Assembly: GCA_047345645.1 (NCBI GenBank)
Contig: JBLEFH010000005.1
Direction: 5' to 3' (one strand)
Origin: JBLEFH01 sp047345645
Lineage (GTDB): Bacteria > Pseudomonadota > Alphaproteobacteria > Rhodobacterales > Rhodobacteraceae
Length of the DNA: 54,152 nt
The position numbers and the translations under genes are program-made. Positions 34,523-43,423 of this stretch are shown in pieces; the first letter of the stretch is position 1, and each line of letters starts with the position of its first letter. The notes beneath the pieces are model-generated. The model was not told where the DNA came from. It made no database searches and saw only the letters and a list, made by a program, of their open reading frames with translations.

Positions 34523-36390
34523 GCGCGGGCGATATTTTCGACATGCGCCTTCAGCGCAGCGCGGCTGATCTCTGGCCGATGCTGGAGCAGCTTTACGGCC
34601 AGCGCCCGGATTATCCCGAGTTCTGCGAGCGGCTGACGGAGCGCCTGCGCGCGGCATGGCGAAGCCGCCCGAAAGATCTCAAACAGCTCGATCTCGCCCG
34701 CGATCTGGAGCCGGACTGGTTCCAGCGCCCCGGCATGGTTGGCTATGTGTTCTATATCGACCGGTTCGCAGGCGATCTGGCGGCGATCCATGAACGGCTC
34801 GATTATCTCTCCGATCTCGGCGTCACTTATGTCCATCTGATGCCCTGCCTGATGCCGCGCCCGGGCGACAGTGATGGCGGCTATTCGGTGATGGATTACC
34901 GCCAGATCAACCCCGATTACGGCAAGATGGCGGATCTCAAACGCCTTGCCGCAGCGCTCAGGGCGCGCGGCATGTCGCTCTGCATTGATCTGGTACTAAA
35001 CCACACCGCGAAGGAACATGACTGGGCACAGAAGGCGGCGGTGGGCGATCCGGACTATCAGGATTATTACCTGATGTTCGAAAGCGACACGCTCCCCAAA
35101 GCCTATGAGCAGACGCTGATCGAGATTTTCCCAGACACCGCACCCGGCAGTTTCACCCATTATCCTGACTTCGATAAATGGGTGTGGACGACCTTCAACG
35201 AGCATCAATGGGATCTCAACTGGGCGAACCCCCAGGTTTTTCTCGAGATTGTCGATGTGATGCTGTTTCTGGCCAATCAGGGCGTCGATGTGCTGCGCCT
35301 CGATGCGGTGGCCTTCATGTGGAAACGGATGGGGACGCGCTGCCAGTCGGAGCCGGAGGTGCATATGCTGCTCCGCGCGCTCCGGGCCTGCACAAGGATT
35401 GCCGCCAATGCGGTGATTCATCTCGAAGAGGCGATTGTCGGCCCCGCCGAAATGCTCACCTATTTCGGGCGCGGCGAGCATGACGGGCGGGAGGGCAATC
35501 TCGCCTATCACAACAATCTCATGGTGCAATATTGGAGCGCGCTCGCGACCCGCGACACCGCCATGATGCGCCATGTTCTCGGCACCCATTTCCCGCAAAC
35601 CCTGACCAATGCGACCTATGCGACCTATATCCGCTGTCACGACGATATCGGCTGGGCGATCACCGATGAGGATGCGGGCGCGCTCGGCTTTTCGGGGGCG
35701 GCGCATCGGGCGTATCTGTCGGATTTCTACGAGGGCGGCTTTCCCGGCAGTTTCGCCCGCGGGGAGCTCTTTCAGGAGAATGAGGAAACCGGCGACAAGC
35801 GGATCTCCGGCAGCTTCGCCTCGCTCGCCGGTCTTGAAACCGCGCTCAAGGCAGACAACCCGGCGGCGGTGGACCGCGCCATTGACCGCATCCTGCTCGG
35901 CCATGCGCTGATCGCGAGTTTCGGCGGCATCCCCTTGATCTATATGGGCGATGAGCTCGGGCTGATGAATGATTACGGCTATCACGACCGGCCCGATCAC
36001 GCCCATGACAGCCGCTGGCTGCACCGCCCGGCGATGGATTGGGACAAGGCCGTCCATGCCGAGGTGAACCCGGAGACGCCCGAGGGCCGCATCCTCGCCG
36101 GCACCCGCCACATTCTCCAGCGCCGCGCCGCGATCCCCGGTTTCCATGGCGGCCTGCCGACCGAAATTCTCCACGCGCCGGACCGGGCGATCTTCGCCTT
36201 TGCGCGGCGAACTCCGACCGGCCCGACCCTTTGCCTCTTCAACTTTACCGAGGACTGGCGCAGCGTGCCGGGCCAATGGCTCCGGGACCATGCTGCGCAG
36301 CATTTTTACGACCTTTTGTCAGACGCTTACGTCACCTTGCGCGACGACCACCTGGATCTTCCCCCCTACGGCCGTGTCTGGCTCAGCTAA
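34519..36390 (+). CDS. Amylosucrase-type GH13 glucosyltransferase
   Basis: A 623-residue GH13 protein of the amylosucrase/sucrose hydrolase group. It has an N-terminal helical domain (to about residue 75), GYVFYIDRFAGDL, CIDLVLNHTAKEHDWA, the nucleophile in VDVLRLDAVAFMWK, acid/base in IHLEEAIVG and the amylosucrase-type stabiliser YIRCHDDIGW. Amylosucrase transfers glucose from sucrose onto alpha-glucan and releases fructose, bypassing ADP-glucose. The alternative is a sucrose hydrolase without polymerising activity. It overlaps glgX by 4 bp and occupies the place where alphaproteobacterial operons usually carry pgm. Confidence 0.85.
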   Translation: MSAGDIFDMRLQRSAADLWPMLEQLYGQRPDYPEFCERLTERLRAAWRSRPKDLKQLDLARDLEPDWFQRPGMVGYVFYIDRFAGDLAAIHERLDYLSDLGVTYVHLMPCLMPRPGDSDGGYSVMDYRQINPDYGKMADLKRLAAALRARGMSLCIDLVLNHTAKEHDWAQKAAVGDPDYQDYYLMFESDTLPKAYEQTLIEIFPDTAPGSFTHYPDFDKWVWTTFNEHQWDLNWANPQVFLEIVDVMLFLANQGVDVLRLDAVAFMWKRMGTRCQSEPEVHMLLRALRACTRIAANAVIHLEEAIVGPAEMLTYFGRGEHDGREGNLAYHNNLMVQYWSALATRDTAMMRHVLGTHFPQTLTNATYATYIRCHDDIGWAITDEDAGALGFSGAAHRAYLSDFYEGGFPGSFARGELFQENEETGDKRISGSFASLAGLETALKADNPAAVDRAIDRILLGHALIASFGGIPLIYMGDELGLMNDYGYHDRPDHAHDSRWLHRPAMDWDKAVHAEVNPETPEGRILAGTRHILQRRAAIPGFHGGLPTEILHAPDRAIFAFARRTPTGPTLCLFNFTEDWRSVPGQWLRDHAAQHFYDLLSDAYVTLRDDHLDLPPYGRVWLS

Positions 36391-36423
36391 TCCCTGCCCT
36401 GCTAACAGAACGAAATTCCGATC

Positions 36424-38832
36424 ATGACCCTCGATATTCAGCCTCAAACCGTTTCGGCCAACGATCTGCGCGACCAGATTTTGCATCATTTGACCTATAC
36501 GATCGGCAAGGACGCCGATCATGCGAGCATCTATGACTGGCGCATGGCGACGAGTTTTGCGATCCGCGATCTGATCGTCACCCCGTGGTTCAACGCGACC
36601 CGCACGACCTATGGCAAGGATGCCAAGCGCGTCTATTACCTCTCCATGGAGTTCCTGATCGGGCGGATTTTGGGCGATGCGATCACCAATCTCGGCCTCG
36701 CGGGCGCGATGGAAGAGGCGTTTGACAGCCTCGGCCTCAACCGCAGTGAGATCCTTGAGGATGAGCCGGACGCCGCGCTCGGCAATGGCGGTCTGGGGCG
36801 GCTCGCGGCCTGTTTTCTGGAGTCGATGTCCACCCTGCAATGCCCCGCCCATGGCTATGGCATCCGCTATGAGCATGGCCTCTTTCGCCAGCGTTTCGAG
36901 GGCGGCTATCAGGTCGAGACCCCGGAGGATTGGCTCAACCAGCCCCATCCATGGGAATTCGCCCGCCCGGAATCGGCCTATACCATTGGGTTCAAAGGCT
37001 ATGTGACCGAGAGCGGGGGCCGACGCATCTGGCATCCCGATGAAAGCGTTCTCGCCCGCGCCTATGACACGCCGGTCATCGGTTGGGGCGGCAACTGGGC
37101 CAATACGCTGCGCCTTTGGGGCGCGCTGCCGACGGAACTCTTTGATCTCAAACGCTTCAATTCCGGCGATTACACGGCGGCAGCGGAGCCGGAGGCGCTG
37201 GCCCGCACCCTCTCCCGCGTTCTCTATCCCGACGACACCACCGAGGCCGGGAAGGAATTGCGGCTGAAACAGGAGTATTTCCTCACCGCCGCCGCGCTCC
37301 AGGACATTCTGCGCCGCTTCCTCGCCGAGCATGACGACCTCGCCGCCCTGCCCGATAAGGTCGCGATCCAGCTCAACGACACGCACCCCGCCATTGCCGG
37401 GCCGGAACTGATGCGTCTTTTGATGGATGTGCATGGCCTCGACTGGGACCGCGCGCGGGACCTCACGACCCGCACCCTCAGCTACACCAACCACACGCTG
37501 CTGCCCGAAGCGCTGGAGCGCTGGTCCACCTGGCTCATGGGCCGCGTGCTGCCGCGGCATATGGAAATCATCGGCAAAATCGACGCGGAGCAGCGCGACG
37601 CGACCAGCGGCGCGCAAGGCGTGATTGAGCATGACGAGGTTCTGATGGGCCCGCTCGCCTTCATCATGGCGCATAAGGTCAACGGCGTCTCGGCCCTTCA
37701 CACGGACCTCATGCGCGAGACGGTGTTTGCCGATCTGCACGCGCAAAGCCCCGAGAAAATCGTCAACCAAACCAATGGCGTGACGCCGCGCCGCTGGCTG
37801 CGCATGGCGAACCCGGCGCTCTCCTCGGTGATCGATGAGACCATCGGCACGAGCTGGACGGCGGATCTGTCCGAGCTTGAGAAGCTGGAGGCGCATGTCG
37901 AGGATGCGGCGTTCCTCAAGGCGCTCGACAATGCCAAACGTGCCAATAAGGTCCAGCTTTCCAATGGCTTGCTGGCGGGTCTTGGTGTGAAGGCCGACCC
38001 GGACGCGATGTTCGACACGCAGGTGAAACGCATCCATGAATATAAACGCCAGCTTCTCAACATCCTGGAGGCCGTCGCGCTTTGGCAGGAAATGCACGAT
38101 GCGCCGAACGCGGACTGGACGCCGCGGATCAAGATTTTCGGTGGCAAGGCGGCGCCCGGCTATTGGCTGGCCAAGGATATTATCCACCTTATCAATGATG
38201 TGGCGGCGACGCTGAACAATGATCCGGTCACGTCGAAATGGCTCCAGATCGCGTATCCGGCGAATTACAACGTCTCGATGGCCGAAAAGCTGATCCCGGC
38301 GACGGATCTCTCGGAGCAGATCTCGATGGCCGGCAAAGAGGCGTCGGGCACCGGGAACATGAAATTCACCATGAATGGCGCGCTGACCATCGGCACGCTG
38401 GACGGCGCGAATGTGGAAATCCGTGAGCATGTCGGACCGGAGAATTTCTTTCTCTTCGGGCTGACGGCGGAGGAAGCGGCGAGAGAGGTTGCGAAACCCG
38501 GCCATGCCCGCGCCGCAATCGAGGCCAGCCCGCGCCTGAAAGCCGCGCTGATCGCCATCGCCGATGGCGCGTTTTCGGATGGCGTAACAGATCGTTATGG
38601 CAATGTTCTGGGCCGGACATGGGACGACGACCCGTTCCTCGTCGCCTCGGATTTCGATGCCTATTACGCATCGCAGCGCGAGGTGGACGCCGCCTTTGCC
38701 GACAAGCCCAAATGGGACCGCATGGCCGCTCTCAACATCGCCCGCTCCGGCTTTTTCTCGTCAGACCGCACGATCAAGGGCTATATGAACGACATCTGGG
38801 GCGCGCAGCCGGTTGAGATCGACCGCACATAA
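36424..38832 (+). CDS. glgP: Glycogen/maltodextrin phosphorylase
   Basis: An 802-residue GT35 enzyme that releases glucose 1-phosphate from alpha-glucan ends. YYLSMEFLIGR lies near residue 60, NGGLGRLAACFLES near 121, and the pyridoxal-phosphate lysine is in EASGTGNMKF near residue 645. Full length for the family. It closes the glycogen operon and is followed by a strong terminator. Confidence 0.96.
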   Translation: MTLDIQPQTVSANDLRDQILHHLTYTIGKDADHASIYDWRMATSFAIRDLIVTPWFNATRTTYGKDAKRVYYLSMEFLIGRILGDAITNLGLAGAMEEAFDSLGLNRSEILEDEPDAALGNGGLGRLAACFLESMSTLQCPAHGYGIRYEHGLFRQRFEGGYQVETPEDWLNQPHPWEFARPESAYTIGFKGYVTESGGRRIWHPDESVLARAYDTPVIGWGGNWANTLRLWGALPTELFDLKRFNSGDYTAAAEPEALARTLSRVLYPDDTTEAGKELRLKQEYFLTAAALQDILRRFLAEHDDLAALPDKVAIQLNDTHPAIAGPELMRLLMDVHGLDWDRARDLTTRTLSYTNHTLLPEALERWSTWLMGRVLPRHMEIIGKIDAEQRDATSGAQGVIEHDEVLMGPLAFIMAHKVNGVSALHTDLMRETVFADLHAQSPEKIVNQTNGVTPRRWLRMANPALSSVIDETIGTSWTADLSELEKLEAHVEDAAFLKALDNAKRANKVQLSNGLLAGLGVKADPDAMFDTQVKRIHEYKRQLLNILEAVALWQEMHDAPNADWTPRIKIFGGKAAPGYWLAKDIIHLINDVAATLNNDPVTSKWLQIAYPANYNVSMAEKLIPATDLSEQISMAGKEASGTGNMKFTMNGALTIGTLDGANVEIREHVGPENFFLFGLTAEEAAREVAKPGHARAAIEASPRLKAALIAIADGAFSDGVTDRYGNVLGRTWDDDPFLVASDFDAYYASQREVDAAFADKPKWDRMAALNIARSGFFSSDRTIKGYMNDIWGAQPVEIDRT

Positions 38833-38834
38833 AA

Positions 38835-38860
38835 AAGGGGCGCATCGGAGCGCCCCTTCT
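38835..38860. terminator. Bidirectional terminator between glgP and the cytochrome gene
   Basis: AAGGGGCGC / GCGCCCCTT closes a 6-base loop. It is flanked by an A-run on the left and a T-rich CTTCTTTT on the right, so it can end both the plus-strand glycogen operon and the minus-strand molybdoenzyme operon. Confidence 0.85.
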
Positions 38861-38877
38861 TCTTTTCTCTCAAGCCT

Positions 38878-40176
38878 TTAGCTCGTCGGGCAGACCGCGC
38901 CGGTGTCGATCCATGCCCGCGTCAGGGCCCCGAAGGTTTCCTGATCGCCCGGAGCCGGGGTGCGGCCATCACCCGGATGCCATGCCCAACCGACAAGCCC
39001 GTCCTCGGCATTATGGTGATGCAGCTCTTCGAGATCCTTGCCGCCATTGCGCTCGGGATCTTTGATCTGCTCGCAAATCTCCGCAAGGCTCTTGCCGACC
39101 CAGCCCATGCTTTCAGGCGCCAGCGCCCAAGGCTCGTGACCGGGGATCGAGCCCGCGGCGGTCGGGAAGTTAAAGTTGTCCGGCCCGTGGCAGGTGATGC
39201 ACTGCATACCCGGCGCGCCGAAATCGGCATCGCCGCGAATGACTGGCGGCTGGTGTGGCTGCATGTCGTCACCCTGCGTCGGCCCGCCCGTCACCGGGTG
39301 GCAGTTGAGACAGCGCGGATGCGTCAGCACCTTGCCCATTTCCTCGAACATCGCGGCGGAGCGCTCGCCCTCGTCAGCGATGGCGGAGAAACTGTCGGGG
39401 CCGTTGAGGGCGGTGTCCTGTGCGGGTGCGTCCGACGGGGTGGCGGCGTCTGTTGATGCGGCTTCATCCAAGGCGGCATCGGTGGCCGCTTCTTCGGTTG
39501 CCGCGTCATCAGTGGCCGCTTCGGCGCCGGTGGCGTCCGCTTCGGTGGACTCAGCGTCTTGTGCGTCGATAGCTTCACCTTCGGCAGCCGCGTCGCTCGC
39601 CTCAGCTTCTGCGCTTGCCGCAGCGTCGTCCGATTCGGCGCCCTCAGCAGGTGCCGCCTCTTCAGAAGCCGCGCCTTCAGCGTCGCCGCTATCATCCGAA
39701 GCTGCTGCGTCATCCTGCGCCGCACCGTCATCAGAGGTTTCACCCTCCTGAACATCCGAGTCTTCATTGGATGCCGCGTCTTCTGCGCCAGCCTCATCAG
39801 TTGCCGCAGCATCGTCAGCAGGAGCCACCTCTTCCGTGTTCGCATCGTCAGCCGGTGCAGCTTCACCCGCAGACCCATCCGACGATGCGTCACCTTCAGC
39901 AGACGCATCCGTTTCTGCCGAAGCATCGGCTTCAGCCTCAGCCCCCGCTTCCGCGTCAGCTTCCGTCTCACCTTCAGCCCCGACGTCCGCCTCGGCCTCC
40001 CCCGAAGCCGCAGCCTCGCCAACCGTTTCCTCCGGCGGCGCGGCCTCTTCGACCTGCGTTTCCGTGGCCGCAGAGTTCGCCGCGTCCGCCTCATCCGCCG
40101 CCTGATTGTCCTGCGCGAAGGCCGAAGCGGCGACGGTGAGCGCGAGCACCGCGCTCAGTGTTGTGATCTTAGTCAT
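38878..40176 (-). CDS. Periplasmic diheme cytochrome c with a long acidic linker (Ior-associated)
   Basis: A 432-residue exported protein in three parts. First is a signal peptide (MTKITTLSAVLALTVAASAFA, cleavage near 21). Then comes a linker at about residues 22-260 made almost only of alanine, glutamate, aspartate, serine and threonine. Last is a C-terminal cytochrome domain with two heme motifs, CLNCH (289-293) and CITCH (326-330). Cytochromes of this C-terminal type are encoded next to IorAB-like molybdenum hydroxylases and are often labelled isoquinoline 1-oxidoreductase subunit; it probably accepts electrons from IorA/IorB. The ATG at 40176 follows GAGAGGAG. The operon runs xdhC-mocA-iorA-iorB-this gene. 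Confidence 0.82.
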   Translation of the reverse strand: MTKITTLSAVLALTVAASAFAQDNQAADEADAANSAATETQVEEAAPPEETVGEAAASGEAEADVGAEGETEADAEAGAEAEADASAETDASAEGDASSDGSAGEAAPADDANTEEVAPADDAAATDEAGAEDAASNEDSDVQEGETSDDGAAQDDAAASDDSGDAEGAASEEAAPAEGAESDDAAASAEAEASDAAAEGEAIDAQDAESTEADATGAEAATDDAATEEAATDAALDEAASTDAATPSDAPAQDTALNGPDSFSAIADEGERSAAMFEEMGKVLTHPRCLNCHPVTGGPTQGDDMQPHQPPVIRGDADFGAPGMQCITCHGPDNFNFPTAAGSIPGHEPWALAPESMGWVGKSLAEICEQIKDPERNGGKDLEELHHHNAEDGLVGWAWHPGDGRTPAPGDQETFGALTRAWIDTGAVCPTS

Positions 40177-40190
40177 CTTTGTCACTCCTC

Positions 40191-42332
40191 TCAGACCATC
40201 GCCCGGACCATGGGAAGCTGGCGGACATTTTCGCCCTTCAGCTTGCGCCATGCGTTCATCACGGCGGGCGCAATCGGCGGCACGCCCGGCTCGCCGACGC
40301 CCGTGGGATCTTCGGTGCTGGCGATGATCTCCACCTCGACGGCGGGCATCTCGCCAATGCGGATCATGCGGTAATCGTTGAAATTGCTCTGCTGTACCGC
40401 GCCCCCTTGACCGAAAGTGATTTCGTCGAAAAGCGCCGCGCCGAGGCCGAATCCGATCCCGCCTTCCATCTGCGCGCGGATCACATTGGGATTCACCGGA
40501 ACGCCGCAATCCACCGCGCACCAGACGCGGGTGACATGGGGCGATCCGCCGCGATCCTCGACCTCCGCGATTTGCGCGACATAGGTGCCGAAGCTCTTGG
40601 CATAAGCGAAACCGTAGGCCTTACCCTCCTCCGCGCCGCCCTGCCAGTTCGCCATTTCGGCGACCTTTTCGATCACGCCGCGCGGGCGGTCCTCGCCCTC
40701 CTTGAGCATGTCGAGACGGCCCTGAACGGGGTCCTTGCCCGCTTGGGTGAAGAGCTCATCGAGGAACGCTTCGACCGCGCCCGCCGTGTGGCTGGAGCCG
40801 ACCGAACGCCACCAGAGGAGCGGGATGTCCACCATCGTCTCCGCCCAGCCGAGACGATGCGCGCCGAGATTATACGGGAGCTCATTCGCGCCCTCGAAGG
40901 CGGTCATGTCCACGCCATTCGGCATCATCATCGCTTCAAACTGCGTGCCGCGCATGATCGACGGGGTCGCGATGACCTGCTCCCAGCCGACGATATTGCC
41001 GTCCGCATCGAGCCCGCCGCGCATCTTGTGGACCGCCATCGGGCGGTAATAGCCGCCGCGCACGTCATCTTCGCGGCTCCAGACGAGCTTGTAAGACCCT
41101 TCGCCGCCCGCTTGCGCGACCTGCGCCAGTTCCACTGCGAAATGCATGGTTGGCTGGGCCCGGCGGCCAAAAGAACCGCCCGCAAGGGTGACGTTGAGCG
41201 TCACGTTTTCCGCCGGAAGACCGAGCGTCTGCGCAATGGCCGGATGCTCACCGCCGGGGAATTGCGCGCCATACCAAGCGGTTGCGCTGTCTCCGGTATA
41301 CTCAATCACGCCATTCAGCGGCTCCATCGGGGCATGAGCGAGGAAGGGGAACACATATTCCGCTTCATGCAAGGTCACGCCCTCGCCGTCCATCACCGCG
41401 AGATCGCCTGCGGTTTCGATCTCGATCCCCGGCTCCTGCGCGGTCTCGGCGAAACTGGCAAGGATCTCATCGGTGCTGCGGGTCTCGGCACTGGCCATGT
41501 CCCACTCGATCTGGAGCGCTTCGCGGCCCTTCATCGCCGCGAAGGTGTTCTCCGCATAAACCGCGATGCCCATGGGCAACTGGCGCACCGCGCGCACGCC
41601 CGGCACCTCAAGCGCCGCCGCATCGTCATAGGATGCCACGGTCGCGCCGATCACATCGGGATGGGCGACGACAACGGTTTGCATCCCGTCGAGATAGTAA
41701 TCCATCCCGAATTTGGCGGTGCCGTTGCTCTTGTCCGAGGTGTCGAGTTTTGGCGTGTCCGTCCCGATCAGGGTGAAATTCGCCGGGTCCTTGAGGGTCG
41801 GCTCGCCTTGCGGGGTCATCTCCGCCGCTGCCGCCGCGAAGGCGCCAAAGCCCGCTTCCTGACCGGAGCTGTGCTTGATGCGGCCTTTCTCGACGGTGAT
41901 TTCTTCCGCCGGAACGCCCCATTCCTCGGCCGCCGCCGCCACGAGCATCGCCCGCATCGTCGCGCCGACCTGACGCATCTGGTAATAGGAGGACGGAATG
42001 GCCGTCGAGCCGCCCGTGCCCTGAAGGCCAAGCGCCGGATTCACATAGACCGGATTGGCCGGCGCGGGCTCGGCCCGCATCTGGCTCCAATCCGCATCGA
42101 GTTCCTCGGCGACGAGGGTGGTCAAACCCGTGAGCGGACCCTGCCCCATTTCGAGGTTGCGGATCATGACGGTCACGAGGTCATCCTCGCCAATGCGCAC
42201 AAACGCATTCGGCTCCAGCGGCGCATTGCCGCCCGCGGCCTGCGCCCGCGCGCCCTTGACCGGCAGGGTCAGCGCCATCACGAAGCCGCCCGCTGCGGCC
42301 ATAAATCCACGACGTGTTGTCTCAAAAGTCAT
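40191..42332 (-). CDS. iorB: IorB-type molybdopterin-binding subunit, Tat-exported
   Basis: A 713-residue large subunit of a xanthine-oxidase-family molybdenum hydroxylase. The N-terminus TTRRGFMAAAGGFVMAL is a twin-arginine signal, so the folded enzyme is exported to the periplasm. The C-terminal GVGEPGVPP holds the catalytic glutamate of the family. Enzymes of this branch oxidise N-heterocycles or aldehydes and have no FAD subunit, which fits the cytochrome gene 14 bp downstream. The real substrate is unknown and the isoquinoline name is only a family label. It starts 3 bp after iorA. Confidence 0.9.
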   Translation of the reverse strand: MTFETTRRGFMAAAGGFVMALTLPVKGARAQAAGGNAPLEPNAFVRIGEDDLVTVMIRNLEMGQGPLTGLTTLVAEELDADWSQMRAEPAPANPVYVNPALGLQGTGGSTAIPSSYYQMRQVGATMRAMLVAAAAEEWGVPAEEITVEKGRIKHSSGQEAGFGAFAAAAAEMTPQGEPTLKDPANFTLIGTDTPKLDTSDKSNGTAKFGMDYYLDGMQTVVVAHPDVIGATVASYDDAAALEVPGVRAVRQLPMGIAVYAENTFAAMKGREALQIEWDMASAETRSTDEILASFAETAQEPGIEIETAGDLAVMDGEGVTLHEAEYVFPFLAHAPMEPLNGVIEYTGDSATAWYGAQFPGGEHPAIAQTLGLPAENVTLNVTLAGGSFGRRAQPTMHFAVELAQVAQAGGEGSYKLVWSREDDVRGGYYRPMAVHKMRGGLDADGNIVGWEQVIATPSIMRGTQFEAMMMPNGVDMTAFEGANELPYNLGAHRLGWAETMVDIPLLWWRSVGSSHTAGAVEAFLDELFTQAGKDPVQGRLDMLKEGEDRPRGVIEKVAEMANWQGGAEEGKAYGFAYAKSFGTYVAQIAEVEDRGGSPHVTRVWCAVDCGVPVNPNVIRAQMEGGIGFGLGAALFDEITFGQGGAVQQSNFNDYRMIRIGEMPAVEVEIIASTEDPTGVGEPGVPPIAPAVMNAWRKLKGENVRQLPMVRAMV

Positions 42333-42335
42333 GGC

Positions 42336-42794
42336 TTACCCCTCCAGCTTTCCGGCGGCGTCATGGATCGCCTGACGGATGCGCACATAGGTGGCGCAGC
42401 GGCAGACATTCCCGGCCATCGCGTTGTCGATATCCTCGTCACTCGGGGCGGGGTTGAACTGTAAAAGCGCCGTCGCGCTCATCACCTGACCGGACTGGCA
42501 CCAGCCACATTGCGGCACGTCAATCGCTTTCCAGGCGTCCTGCACGGCGTCATATTCGGCGCCTTCCATCCCCTCGATGGTGGTGACTTCGGACCCCTCG
42601 ATCATCGAGATCGGGGTCACGCATGCCCGGCGGGGCATCCCGTCGAGCATCACGGTGCAGGCCCCGCATTGCGCGATGCCGCAGCCGAATTTCGTACCGG
42701 TCAGTTGCAGTTGGTCTCGGATGGCCCAAAGAAGGGGGGTGTCGGGATCAAGGTCCATCGTGACCTCTTCCCCATTCACGTAGAATGTTGTCAT
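42336..42794 (-). CDS. iorA: IorA-type [2Fe-2S] subunit of molybdenum hydroxylase
   Basis: A 152-residue electron-transfer subunit. The plant-ferredoxin-type cluster is bound by C38, C43, C46 and C58 (CGIAQCGACTVML...C), the second cluster by C96, C99, C131 and C133 (CGWC...CRC). It has no signal peptide of its own and would be exported as a passenger with Tat-tagged IorB. I chose the ATG at 42794 because GAGGAG precedes it at the right spacing; an upstream start would add 13 unconserved residues. Confidence 0.93.
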   Translation of the reverse strand: MTTFYVNGEEVTMDLDPDTPLLWAIRDQLQLTGTKFGCGIAQCGACTVMLDGMPRRACVTPISMIEGSEVTTIEGMEGAEYDAVQDAWKAIDVPQCGWCQSGQVMSATALLQFNPAPSDEDIDNAMAGNVCRCATYVRIRQAIHDAAGKLEG

Positions 42795-42838
42795 GGCTCG
42801 CTCCTCGCTTGCTGTCCAGAAGCGTAACACCAAATCGA

Positions 42839-42854
42839 TTAGGCGTAAGCCTAA
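42839..42854 (-). promoter_or_regulatory. Inverted repeat upstream of iorA
   Basis: TTAGGC-N4-GCCTAA is a perfect inverted repeat in an AT-rich gap between mocA and iorA, 45 bp before the iorA start codon. It could be an operator for an internal promoter or an RNA hairpin with a 4-base loop that adjusts expression of the structural genes relative to the maturation genes. No regulator gene lies beside it. Confidence 0.4.
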
Positions 42855-42859
42855 ATTAG

Positions 42860-43423
42860 TTAAAATATTTTGAGATCAGGGTCTTGAAGGTCGGATTCGC
42901 GGTCCACATCGGCGAGCATCCGGGGCGCGGCAACCCGTTGAGCCGAGGGCAAATCTTTGAGGAGCGCGCCTGCGCCGCGGTCGCCACTCATGGTCATCAA
43001 CTCGGGGAATACAGCCTCAGGGAAGCAGGCGGGCGGCATAGGGCGCGTGCCGTCGCTCGCCGCCGCGATGCCGCCGTCCGCACGCAGGATGATCTCATAG
43101 AGCAGATCCGCCGTGACGAGCGGCATATCGCCTAGGGTGACGAGCAGTTTCTCCGCTTTCAGCTTCTGCGCGAGATGCACGCCCGCCTTGAGCGAGTCGG
43201 CCTGCAAACTGCCCTCCACCATTTCGATGACGATGAAGCCTTTGAGGAACGGGTGCAGCGCGCGGTCGCTGATCACCGCGATCCGCATGTCGAGCGGCGT
43301 CCAGCGCAGCGCGCCGGCGGCATGGGCGATCAGCGGGCGGCCCGCGAGTTCGGCCAGCAATTTGTTGTCCGGCCCGAAGCGCTCGGACCGTCCGGCGGCG
43401 AGCAAAAGCCCGGCGACGGTCAT
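42860..43423 (-). CDS. MocA-like molybdenum cofactor cytidylyltransferase
   Basis: A 187-residue nucleotidyltransferase with the N-terminal signature GLLLAAGRSERFGPDNKLL (residues 5-23) and LVTLGDMPLV near 90. MocA-type proteins attach CMP to molybdopterin to make the MCD cofactor used by xanthine-oxidase-family enzymes. Its ATG overlaps the xdhC stop as ATGA. It lies 65 bp upstream of iorA, consistent with dedicated cofactor maturation for IorAB. Confidence 0.83.
   Translation of the reverse strand: MTVAGLLLAAGRSERFGPDNKLLAELAGRPLIAHAAGALRWTPLDMRIAVISDRALHPFLKGFIVIEMVEGSLQADSLKAGVHLAQKLKAEKLLVTLGDMPLVTADLLYEIILRADGGIAAASDGTRPMPPACFPEAVFPELMTMSGDRGAGALLKDLPSAQRVAAPRMLADVDRESDLQDPDLKIF

Noticed and set aside
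39400..40110. Repetitive GC-rich DNA that might be a tandem repeat or CRISPR-like array
   Set aside because: It encodes the acidic alanine-rich linker of the cytochrome c. There are no evenly spaced identical repeats and no cas genes.
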